A DNA stretch of 18,861 nt from UBA1227 sp963629305. Lineage in GTDB: Bacteria; Bacillota; Clostridia; Oscillospirales; Acutalibacteraceae. The notes under the pieces are model-generated. The model saw only the letters and a list, made by a program, of their open reading frames with translations, ran no database searches and had not been told where the DNA came from. Position numbers and translations under genes: made by a program. Below, piece after piece: positions 6,999 to 13,654 of the stretch. The stretch covers positions 1 to 18,861 of the forward strand of contig CAVGIJ010000023.1 of the NCBI GenBank assembly GCA_963629305.1. Direction: 5' to 3'. The stretch's first letter is position 1. Each line of letters starts with the position of its first letter.

Positions 6999-7634
6999 AT
7001 GCAAAAGAGCCTTATTGAAGAATTGATTGAAACAGGGAAAAGTAAAAAAATACTTTCAGCCGTACAAGATGAACTTGACAATGGTGCGGATCCGATATTT
7101 CTTATCAATACAATGACAACTGCTATGAAAACCGTCGGCGATAATTTTCAAAACGGGACCATTCAACTTGCCGACATGTTTTCATCTGCTCAAACAATGA
7201 AAAAAGGAATAAAACTTATTACACCGCTTATTGTCGGCACTGATTCCACCTATATCGGCACGGCAATTGTGGGAATGGCAAAAGGAGATCTGCACGATAT
7301 TGGTAAAGGTCTTGTAGTTACTATGCTTGAAAGTACGGGAATTAAAGTTATTGATCTCGGCATAGATATCTCACCGGATGCATTTGCCGATGCAATAAGA
7401 GAAAATCCGGATGCCAAAATCCTTGCCATTTCCTCATCAATGAAATCATCTGTTTCTGAAATTAAAGCCACCATTGATTACCTGAAAAAAGAAAAACTCC
7501 GCGACAATATCAAGATAATTGTCGGCGGAGCTGCAGTAGATTATAATACTGCGGAGTCCGTAGGAGCAGACGCATATGCCGCATCTGCAACTCTTACCGC
7601 AGTTATTGCAAAAGATTTTATTCTTAAAAATTAA
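6999..7634 (+). CDS. Corrinoid (methyl-carrier) protein, MtaC/MttC/MtvC-like, copy 1
   Basis: A 211-residue protein in two parts. Residues 1-85 form a helical cap (B12-binding 2 type, with VGDNFQNGTIQLADMF), and residues 86-211 form the Rossmann-like B12 domain. The base-off/His-on motif is intact as GDLHDIGK (Asp97, His99, Gly102), so the histidine can bind cobalt from below. It is followed by VIDLGID, an ISSSM turn and the IIVGGAAV loop. Such proteins carry a methyl group on cobalt between a substrate methyltransferase and a THF methyltransferase. ATG 6999 is preferred over in-frame GTG 6957, which lies inside the chaperonin gene. An AAGGTGATT site (6981-6989) overlaps the chaperonin stop. 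It differs clearly in sequence from copy 2 at 11262. Its end overlaps the convergent regulator gene by 4 nt. Confidence 0.92.
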   Translation: MQKSLIEELIETGKSKKILSAVQDELDNGADPIFLINTMTTAMKTVGDNFQNGTIQLADMFSSAQTMKKGIKLITPLIVGTDSTYIGTAIVGMAKGDLHDIGKGLVVTMLESTGIKVIDLGIDISPDAFADAIRENPDAKILAISSSMKSSVSEIKATIDYLKKEKLRDNIKIIVGGAAVDYNTAESVGADAYAASATLTAVIAKDFILKN

Positions 7635-9253
7635 TATTCTGATTCTGTGGGATTCAAGTTTGTATTTTCAAATTTGAATCCCATTCTTTTAAGTATCCAA
7701 AATGAAAGCATAAGATAAATATGCATTTCTCTGTCTTCAAAATCTATTCCGCATATTTCATGAATTCTGTCAATCCTTCTGATAAGCGTTGTTCTGTGAA
7801 TGAACATCTCATCGGCAGTATGCGTTGAATTACAATTATTGTGAAGATAACAATTAAGAGTCGCAAGATAATCAGTACCGTTTTTCTTATCATAGTCGAT
7901 AAGTTTTCGGACTCCGGAAAAAATCAATTGCTCATAACTGAATTCACTTACAATTCGATCATACATATAATCGAGCACATAATCGGAAAATTTAAAATAC
8001 CAATTGTTAGGGTTGCACTTTTGTCCGATATTCAGAGCGGTTTCCGCCTGAAGAAGATAAGAGGGCAGTTTTTTTAAGTCATTAAACTCATCGGAAACAC
8101 CGGCCTTACAGACAAAGTCTCGGACAATATACGCGAGAACATGAAAGAACTTTCTCTCGTCTTTTGAATTGTTTTTTATTGAGTGATTGAATACCCAAAT
8201 TATTTCATCATTATGAATGATTGCACATGAATTTGACCAAGTTTCCTCAAGTTTTCCGCAAATATATTCCGTTATCTCATCCCAGTTGGCATTTTTAAAG
8301 AAATTGAATTTTACAACGGTGTATCTATCCGTTTCATTCCATCCGTAGTTTTGAAGTATAAGTCCTGAATCCGTTGTATCAACTTCACTTACATTGAAAA
8401 GCATATTCTTCAGAAGATTATGAAGTTTATCTGTTGTGCTCTTTATAAGAGGATCCTCTGTATAACGAAGATAAATCTGCTTAAGATAAACAAAATACAC
8501 TCGAAGAAGTTGTACAAGTCCTTCGTCGGTATTTTCGTTATATTTCTTTACGGGAACCATAACACGGGCAATATATCTTATGTCACTGAAAATATTTATA
8601 CAGAGAAATTCTTTTCCCATGCCGTCACAATAAACATATGTATCTACATTGGTTGAAGTATCATGATACTCCTGGTCGGCAATAAGTTCGTTGGCATAAT
8701 CAACTGAGAGCGAACGCCCGAAATTTGACTTATAAAGAGCGTTATCCGCTTTCTCATTTATCACGTCGTCTTTAAGAAATTCATAATTTTTCTTAGAAGA
8801 AAGCGTAAGCAGCGATAAGTTCCTTGTAAGTATGAAAATAGGTTCTCTGATTATTTTTTCGGCTATTGCACCGAATTCATCAAGAGGAAATCTCAGTGTT
8901 ATTCCGTCTTTAAGTTGACAGTCCCAATCCTGAAGCTTGTTTATTGCATCGGAAACAATTTCAAACAATTCAATTTCGTCTTTTATTCCGTCGAAAATTG
9001 CATAGTCACAGTTTCGCGGGATAAAATCAAAATCAACTTTATTCGCATTGATAAATATAAAAGAAACCGGTTTTTTACTTACAATTGGTTTCTTCAATTT
9101 TTTACAATCTGCGAGATAAATATTTCCCAGCTCTGTTTTACCGTTATAGACGCGTATTTTTTTTATCTGGAGCTTATCGGACGGAGACTTTTTCTTAATA
9201 AGTTTATAGTCCTTTTCAAGTTGATAAAATAAAATTGATGAAGTGATAACCAT
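7631..9253 (-). CDS. PucR-type transcriptional regulator of the methyltransferase cluster
   Basis: A 540-residue protein. The C-terminus (about residues 460-527) is a PucR-type helix-turn-helix (HTH_30): a YLATLNCYLHNNCN helix, then the recognition region HTADEMFIHRTTLIRRIDRI, then a GIDFEDREMHIYLMLSFWIL segment. The N-terminal and middle parts resemble PucR-like sensory regions without a motif I can name. Family members usually activate catabolic operons in response to a small-molecule substrate. The gene lies 14 nt downstream of the RACo gene on the same strand, with a moderate AGTAGGT ribosome binding site, so the two are probably one operon. It may control the operon at 11262 and the methyltransferase promoters through the palindromes at 11117-11133 or 3861-3878. 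That link is inferred. Confidence 0.8.
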   Translation of the reverse strand: MVITSSILFYQLEKDYKLIKKKSPSDKLQIKKIRVYNGKTELGNIYLADCKKLKKPIVSKKPVSFIFINANKVDFDFIPRNCDYAIFDGIKDEIELFEIVSDAINKLQDWDCQLKDGITLRFPLDEFGAIAEKIIREPIFILTRNLSLLTLSSKKNYEFLKDDVINEKADNALYKSNFGRSLSVDYANELIADQEYHDTSTNVDTYVYCDGMGKEFLCINIFSDIRYIARVMVPVKKYNENTDEGLVQLLRVYFVYLKQIYLRYTEDPLIKSTTDKLHNLLKNMLFNVSEVDTTDSGLILQNYGWNETDRYTVVKFNFFKNANWDEITEYICGKLEETWSNSCAIIHNDEIIWVFNHSIKNNSKDERKFFHVLAYIVRDFVCKAGVSDEFNDLKKLPSYLLQAETALNIGQKCNPNNWYFKFSDYVLDYMYDRIVSEFSYEQLIFSGVRKLIDYDKKNGTDYLATLNCYLHNNCNSTHTADEMFIHRTTLIRRIDRIHEICGIDFEDREMHIYLMLSFWILKRMGFKFENTNLNPTESEY

Positions 9254-9267
9254 TATAAATACCTACT

Positions 9268-11010
9268 TTAAAAATCAAGTTGTGCAATAAATTTTGTCTG
9301 AAACTTGGGATGAGTCGCAAGTTCGATAAACTCTGTTTTTTCTGAAACATAATCAGTCTTTTTCCATTCGTCATCGGATATCAGACATACCGTTGCGCCG
9401 CGACCTGCTGCGTTTCCGACAGGTTTTATTTTTGAGAGGAGAGCGGGCGGCAACATTTTTATGCCGCACATACTTTCCGGTTTCATATAGTTACCGAATG
9501 CACCTGCAATAAGTACGGTATCAATCTCATCATAAGAAAGTGACAATGTTTCAGTCATTATTTCAATGCCGGCAGCGATTGCGCCCTTCGCGAGTTGTAC
9601 CTCACGGATGTCCTTTTGCGTCACATATACGTCGGGCGCAATAACGAAGACTTTTGTTTCGCCAACAGTCTGAATTCTGTCATAAAGCGGTCCGTCTTCG
9701 GGGTATTTGCGGTTGAACCTTCCGCCGGGGATTATTACTTCCTCATCAAGCATAAGTTTAACAATATCCACAAGTCCCGAACCGCAAATCCCCACTGCCG
9801 GCAACTTATCAATAGTTGAATACTTAAGTTCGTTTCCATCCATCCAAACATGATCAACCGCACCGGGAGCACCACGCATACCTTTTTCAATCTTAGCTCC
9901 CTCAAAAGCGGGTCCTGATGCTGTCGAGCATGCAACCCATCTTTCTTTTGTTCCGAGTGCCATTTCTCCGTTTGTTCCGATATCAAGGAGAAGCGTAGGC
10001 TTATCCATATCATAAAATTTTGTTGCAATAATCGCGCTTACTGTGTCTGCACCGATAAATCCCGCAATAACGGGAAGTAAAAGAAGCTTGGCATTTTCAT
10101 TTGTATTTTTAAGATAATCTTTTGCGTTAAAGAGCATCTTATTACTTTCCGACGGTGTATACGGAACATTTACAAGTGAAACAGGGGAAATGCCCGCAAA
10201 GATATGGTGCATACATGTATTGCCTACAACAGATACCGCGTAAACGTCTTCAAATCTTCTGTTGTTTTTTTCGAGTATTTTTGCCGCAAGTTCATCAACC
10301 TGCGAGTTTACGCATTTTTTTATTTCATCTATGCCGTTTTCCATGGCATAGATACACCTTGAGATTACATCGCCGCCGTATTTTACCTGTTTGTTAAGAT
10401 CTCCGGCAAAGTCAATTTCAACTCCGGTTTCAAGATCCGTAAGGTAGCACGCAATTGTTGTTGTGCCGATATCATACGAAAGTCCGAGCGGATGAATTTG
10501 CTCCTTTGAAACATCCAAAAGGGTATTTTCAAAAAAAGCGGCATATATGTCAAATACATCGTCAGCAAAGATTTCCGACATTTTACTAAGCACTAAAACA
10601 GAGGCAAAAGTGATACCTTCAAGTGAGTACTGCTGCATGCAAGCAGCTTTTAATCTTTCAAAATCGGATCTTACCTCACCGACTTTAGCTTCCGGAACGG
10701 AAAGTTTCAGCACACGTATACCGGGATTGAATTTAGTCTTAATCTCTTCGGAGTCTACAAGTATCTTTCCCGAATCGAACTCTTTTTTTAATGTAACAAT
10801 CATATCCTCGGTTACTCTTGTCGTACAAGCCTTGAGTGAAACAGTACGGTTGTTATATGATACATCTACCATACATTTACCGCATGTACCGTTTCCACCG
10901 CAAGGGTATTCAAAGCCGAGTTCAAGTAAGCGTTCGGCATCCATAATAGTTGCGCTTTCGGGAACAGAAACAGAAACATTGTCAGGCATAAAGGTTACCG
11001 TATGATTCAT
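9268..11010 (-). CDS. RACo-type reductive activator of corrinoid proteins (2Fe-2S ferredoxin domain plus DUF4445/ASKHA domain)
   Basis: A 580-residue protein. Residues 1-85 form a plant-type 2Fe-2S ferredoxin domain with ligands Cys37, Cys43, Cys46 and Cys62 (pattern CGGNGTCGKC then C). A linker follows, and then a large ASKHA ATP-binding region with LSYDIGTTTIACYL, TLLLDIGTNGEMALG, GPAFEGAKI and AGAFGNYM. Proteins of this build use ATP to reduce inactive Co(II) corrinoid back to Co(I), as in acetogens and O-demethylase systems. The gene is divergent from a corrinoid protein operon, which fits. ATG 11010 was chosen because GAAAGGA lies just upstream. The longer frame (from 11028) begins at a TTG upstream of that site and lacks its own. 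One activator probably serves both corrinoid proteins here. Confidence 0.93.
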   Translation of the reverse strand: MNHTVTFMPDNVSVSVPESATIMDAERLLELGFEYPCGGNGTCGKCMVDVSYNNRTVSLKACTTRVTEDMIVTLKKEFDSGKILVDSEEIKTKFNPGIRVLKLSVPEAKVGEVRSDFERLKAACMQQYSLEGITFASVLVLSKMSEIFADDVFDIYAAFFENTLLDVSKEQIHPLGLSYDIGTTTIACYLTDLETGVEIDFAGDLNKQVKYGGDVISRCIYAMENGIDEIKKCVNSQVDELAAKILEKNNRRFEDVYAVSVVGNTCMHHIFAGISPVSLVNVPYTPSESNKMLFNAKDYLKNTNENAKLLLLPVIAGFIGADTVSAIIATKFYDMDKPTLLLDIGTNGEMALGTKERWVACSTASGPAFEGAKIEKGMRGAPGAVDHVWMDGNELKYSTIDKLPAVGICGSGLVDIVKLMLDEEVIIPGGRFNRKYPEDGPLYDRIQTVGETKVFVIAPDVYVTQKDIREVQLAKGAIAAGIEIMTETLSLSYDEIDTVLIAGAFGNYMKPESMCGIKMLPPALLSKIKPVGNAAGRGATVCLISDDEWKKTDYVSEKTEFIELATHPKFQTKFIAQLDF

Positions 11011-11064
11011 TGATAAACGTCCTTTCAAAAAAATACATGCACAATTGAGTAATAATTTAAATTG

Positions 11065-11093
11065 ATTTTACCACAATAGGTGCGTAATTTCCA
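11065..11093 (-). promoter_or_regulatory. Promoter of the RACo-regulator operon
   Basis: On the - strand, TGG plus TAAAAT (11073-11065) forms an extended -10. A TGGAAA (11093-11088) lies 17 nt upstream as a partial -35. Transcription would start near 11058, giving a leader of about 48 nt. Confidence 0.5.
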
Positions 11094-11116
11094 CTATTTA
11101 TAGGGATTGACGGGCT

Positions 11117-11133
11117 TGCTACAAATTGTAGCA
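11117..11133. promoter_or_regulatory. 17-bp perfect palindrome between the divergent methyltransferase operons, probable operator
   Basis: TGCTACAAATTGTAGCA has perfect 8-nt arms around a central A. It lies between two divergent promoters, centred 27 nt upstream of the -10 for the corrinoid operon and so overlapping its -35 zone. It has no T-tract and is not in a transcript 3' end, so a protein-binding site is more likely than a terminator. The PucR-type regulator encoded nearby is the obvious candidate. Confidence 0.55.
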
Positions 11134-11148
11134 TACATATTTTCATTT

Positions 11149-11157
11149 TGCTATACT
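11149..11157 (+). promoter_or_regulatory. Extended -10 promoter of the corrinoid/THF-methyltransferase operon
   Basis: TGC followed by TATACT (11152-11157) is an extended -10 element with no clear -35, which suits an activator-dependent promoter. The leader to the ATG at 11262 would be about 98 nt. I found no known riboswitch in it. Confidence 0.55.
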
Positions 11158-11261
11158 TTGAGCGTATTTTTTTACTTGTAAATATGTTTTAATGGTTATA
11201 CCGCAGGGAAAGGTGTGTCTATCTTTTCCAAAAAAATATAAAGTTTTAGGAGGATTTTCAA

Positions 11262-11900
11262 ATGAGCGATATGACAAAACTTAAGGAAGCTATGGGCGAC
11301 CTTGATGAAGATGTTGTAGTTGAAATTGTTGAGCAGGTACTCGCAGAAGGCGGAGCAGAGGCTCAGGCTGCTGTAGATGCTTGTTCAGAAGGAATGAATA
11401 TTGTCGGTGACAGATTCGGTGCAGGCGAGTACTTCGTATCAGACCTTATCTATGCCGGCGAAATAATGACAGATGCTGTACAGAAGTTGTCTCCGATTCT
11501 TGCCGGCGAAGGCGGCAGCGGATCATCTGAAAAGATTCTTCTTGCAACAGTTAAAGATGACCTTCATGACATTGGCAAGAACATCGTTAAAGCATTCTTC
11601 GAAGCATCAGGCTTTGAAGTTGTTGACCTCGGAATAGATGTTCCGGCTGACAAGATTGTAAATACCGCAAAAGAGCAGGGTATAAAGATCATTGCTCTTA
11701 CAGGCGTTCTTACACTTGCTCTTGACTCAATGAAGGCTACTGTTGATGCTTTCACAGCAGCAGGCATGAGAGACGACGTTAAAATTCTTATCGGTGGTAA
11801 CCCTGTTTCCGCTGAGGCTTGCGAGAGCATGAAGGCTGATGCATGGGCACATTCACCGGCTGATTCTGTAAACATCTGCAAGAATTGGGCAGGTATGTAA
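11262..11900 (+). CDS. Corrinoid (methyl-carrier) protein, MtvC/MtaC-like, copy 2
   Basis: A 212-residue protein with a helical cap domain (residues 1-85, including GDRFGAGEYFVSDLIYAGEI) and a B12 domain (90-212). The cobalt-ligand motif is DDLHDIGKN (Asp100, His102, Gly105). It is followed by VVDLGIDVP and the IIALTGVLTLAL and ILIGGNPVS loops. A Gly/Ser-rich linker (GEGGSGSSE) joins the two domains. The gene has a textbook AGGAGG (11248-11253) 8 nt before ATG, and its codons use many GC-ending and preferred forms, so high expression is likely. The THF methyltransferase gene starts 2 nt after its stop, so the two are probably partners in the second half-reaction. Confidence 0.94.
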   Translation: MSDMTKLKEAMGDLDEDVVVEIVEQVLAEGGAEAQAAVDACSEGMNIVGDRFGAGEYFVSDLIYAGEIMTDAVQKLSPILAGEGGSGSSEKILLATVKDDLHDIGKNIVKAFFEASGFEVVDLGIDVPADKIVNTAKEQGIKIIALTGVLTLALDSMKATVDAFTAAGMRDDVKILIGGNPVSAEACESMKADAWAHSPADSVNICKNWAGM

Positions 11901-11902
11901 TT

Positions 11903-12712
11903 ATGATAGTTATTGGCGAAAAAATAAACGGTGCTATTCCGAAGACCGGTGCTGCTATTGCTAACCGTGATGCGGACTACATCAAACAATTAGTTATTGA
12001 TCAGGAAGCAGCAGGTGCAGATTATCTTGATGTTTGTGCCGCAACTGATCCTGAACTTGAGTATGATGCTCTTTGTTGGCTTATTGACACAGTTCAGGAA
12101 GTCAATACAAAGCCTATTTGTATTGACTCTCCGGATCCGAATATGCTTGTAAAAGTATTCCCGAAAATCAATAAGCCGGGTCTTATAAACTCAATTTCTC
12201 TTGAGGGAAGCAAGTGCGACATATTGCTCCCGCTTCTCCGTGACAATCCGGAGTGGGGTGTAATAGCTCTCTGTTCTTCCGATGACGGTGTATCATATAC
12301 AACGGAGTCAAAGGTTGATCTTGCTTGCAAACTTATCGAGAAAGCAGCAGAGTACGGCGTAACCCCTGACAGAATGCACATTGACCTTCTTGTCTTTGCT
12401 GTTTCCGCTGTTGCAGATTCTTGTCAGACATTCTGCGAGGCATGCAGAATTGTTAAGGAGAAGTATCCGACAGTAAATATTACTGAGGCTCTCTCAAATA
12501 TTTCTTATGGCCTTCCTGTAAGAAAAGCTCTCAACATGGCTTTCCTTACACTCTCTATGAATGCAGGTCTCGATTCACTTATCGGCGATCCTCTCAACAG
12601 AGATGTTAAGGCTTGTATGCTTGCTACAGACGTTCTTCTTCAGAAAGATAAGCATTGCCGTAAGTATTCAACAGCTTACCGCAAGGGCGAAATAGGACCT
12701 GTAAAAGCATAA
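11903..12712 (+). CDS. Methyltetrahydrofolate:corrinoid methyltransferase (AcsE/MtvA/MtgA-like, methyltransferase II)
   Basis: A 269-residue TIM-barrel protein of the pterin-binding (dihydropteroate synthase-like) family. It starts MIVIGEKINGAIP, a typical opening of this group. The residues that bind the pterin in Moorella MeTr can be matched by eye: Asp75 in PICIDSP, Asn96 in LINSIS, Asp161 in IDLLV, and Asn199 in ALSNISYGLP. The enzyme transfers methyl between methyl-Co(III) corrinoid protein and THF, here most likely toward methyl-THF in a demethylation pathway. It is translationally coupled to corrinoid protein copy 2 with a 2-nt gap. ATG 11903 is preferred over the in-frame TTG 11885, which lies inside the upstream gene. 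Its ribosome binding site is weak (AGGT), consistent with coupling. Confidence 0.93.
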   Translation: MIVIGEKINGAIPKTGAAIANRDADYIKQLVIDQEAAGADYLDVCAATDPELEYDALCWLIDTVQEVNTKPICIDSPDPNMLVKVFPKINKPGLINSISLEGSKCDILLPLLRDNPEWGVIALCSSDDGVSYTTESKVDLACKLIEKAAEYGVTPDRMHIDLLVFAVSAVADSCQTFCEACRIVKEKYPTVNITEALSNISYGLPVRKALNMAFLTLSMNAGLDSLIGDPLNRDVKACMLATDVLLQKDKHCRKYSTAYRKGEIGPVKA

Positions 12713-12746
12713 GTTTTACAAAGGTATTCTATTTTTGTAAATTTGT

Positions 12747-12780
12747 CGTGCCTGCCCTTGACGAAAGCAGGGCAGGCATG
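12747..12780 (+). terminator. Strong GC-rich hairpin after the THF methyltransferase gene, possible terminator
   Basis: A 12-bp stem (12747-12758 with 12769-12780; TGCCTGCCCT is the core arm, one G-U pair) with a 10-nt loop lies 34 nt after the stop codon. No T-tract follows directly, and the nearest run of T is at 12797-12802. It may be a non-canonical terminator or an mRNA 3'-end stabiliser. Confidence 0.45.
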
Positions 12781-12811
12781 CAGAATTAAATTTGGATTTT
12801 TTAAATCACAC

Positions 12812-12817
12812 TATATT
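12812..12817 (+). promoter_or_regulatory. Candidate -10 element for the folate transporter transcript
   Basis: TATATT would place the transcription start near 12823, exactly at the 5' edge of the riboswitch. No good -35 is seen at 16-18 nt. Confidence 0.4.
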
Positions 12818-12822
12818 TATTT

Positions 12823-12919
12823 CAGAGTAGGATTTTACGCGTTAAGTACCGTTGAAATGGGAAGTTGTTCTTCGGGCGAAGTGACTGTGTTCACTGCGGT
12901 GTAATTTCCGCATCCACTG
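12823..12919 (+). promoter_or_regulatory. Tetrahydrofolate (THF, folT-type) riboswitch
   Basis: The conserved blocks of the folT RNA motif appear in order: CAGAGTAG (12823-12830), GCGTTAAGT (12839-12847), AAATGGGA (12855-12862), GCGGTG (12896-12901) and CGCATCC (12909-12915). Outer CAG/CTG ends pair. A hairpin closed by GTGA/TCAC (12881-12894) fills the variable part. These blocks match the well-studied Eubacterium siraeum THF riboswitch as I recall it. It lies in front of a FolT-like gene, the usual context. Control is probably at translation (see 12935-12977). Confidence 0.9.
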
Positions 12920-12934
12920 CAATAAGATGAACAT

Positions 12935-12977
12935 AAAACTTCTTCTTGTTTGTGTGTGTTACTTTGAAGGAGGTTTT
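12935..12977 (+). promoter_or_regulatory. Shine-Dalgarno-sequestering hairpin downstream of the THF riboswitch
   Basis: AAAACTTCTT (12935-12944) can pair with AAGGAGGTTTT bases 12968-12977 in a 10-bp stem with two G-U pairs, which buries the AAGGAGG ribosome binding site of the transporter gene. No intrinsic terminator is visible between the aptamer and the gene, so this is the likely expression platform. Confidence 0.6.
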
Positions 12978-12982
12978 ATGTC

Positions 12983-13546
12983 ATGAAAAAGTTTTTAAAA
13001 GAACAATTTTGTGTCAACACGGTCCAGATTGTAACAATGGGACTGCTTGTGGCAATCGAGATAGTGTTGAACAGGTTTGCATCTTTTAACGTTTGGAATC
13101 TCAAAATAGGACTTGCATTTGTTCCGGTTATGCTTGCAGGTATGCTCATGGGGCCGGTAAAAGCCGGCATTGTCGGAGCGGTTTCTGATTTTCTGGGAGC
13201 AATTATATTTCCGATCGGTGCCTATTTCCCGGGATTCACATTCGGTGCATTTTTAAAGGGTTTACTATACGGCGCACTTCTTTATAAAAAGCAGTCCGTT
13301 TTATACATCACTATAACTTCGTTTATTGACCAACTCGTTATCAGTTTGTTTGTAACATCCATATGGATTTCAATACTTTACGGTTCACCGTACCTTGGGA
13401 TAGTATACACAAGGCTTATCCAGGTTTTGCCGCTTACACCGGTGGAGCTTGTCATAGGAATCGTTCTTGCAAAATCTCTTGTAAAACCACTTAAACCATA
13501 CATGGAAAATTCCAAAAAGAAAAATAAACAAAACGTAAAAATTTAA
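12983..13546 (+). CDS. folT: ECF-type folate transporter, substrate-binding S component (FolT)
   Basis: A 187-residue integral membrane protein with about six hydrophobic segments. It has the GAYFPGFTFGAFLKGLLYG region typical of FolT S components and a basic C-terminal tail (ENSKKKNKQN). S components bind the vitamin and dock on a shared EcfA-A'-T energising module encoded elsewhere. The upstream THF riboswitch supports folate as the substrate. AAGGAGG (12967-12973) is 9 nt from ATG 12983. An earlier ATG at 12978 only opens a two-codon frame (ATG TCA TGA) that overlaps the real start. The gene follows the THF-dependent methyltransferase operon, so folate supply and use are side by side. Confidence 0.9.
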   Translation: MKKFLKEQFCVNTVQIVTMGLLVAIEIVLNRFASFNVWNLKIGLAFVPVMLAGMLMGPVKAGIVGAVSDFLGAIIFPIGAYFPGFTFGAFLKGLLYGALLYKKQSVLYITITSFIDQLVISLFVTSIWISILYGSPYLGIVYTRLIQVLPLTPVELVIGIVLAKSLVKPLKPYMENSKKKNKQNVKI

Positions 13547-13591
13547 ATTTGCTGTTTTCGTTCGCCAAAATAGAAAACCAACTCCAAAAAC

Positions 13592-13629
13592 AGCAAAAGA
13601 CCACGCCGTTTCCGACGTGGTCTTTTGCT
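13592..13629. terminator. Bidirectional terminator between convergent folT and dapB
   Basis: A perfect 14-bp stem (AGCAAAAGACCACG at 13592-13605 with its complement at 13616-13629) and a 10-nt loop. On the - strand it is followed by GTTTTT, a good terminator for the asd-dapA-dapB operon. On the + strand the right arm itself carries TCTTTT. A second inverted repeat (13548-13558 with 13587-13597) overlaps its left arm. Confidence 0.8.
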
Positions 13630-13654
13630 ATGTAAATTGCATTTTCTTAACTTC

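Noticed and set aside
10547..11005. A 152-codon + strand frame opposite the RACo gene
   Set aside because: It is the antisense shadow of a convincing 2Fe-2S/ASKHA protein; its Ser/Thr-rich translation has no motif.
11029..11261. Sigma-54 promoter or cobalamin riboswitch in the divergent intergenic region
   Set aside because: No GG-N10-GC pair with the TGGCAC/TTGC pattern was found, and none of the conserved B12-box blocks are present.
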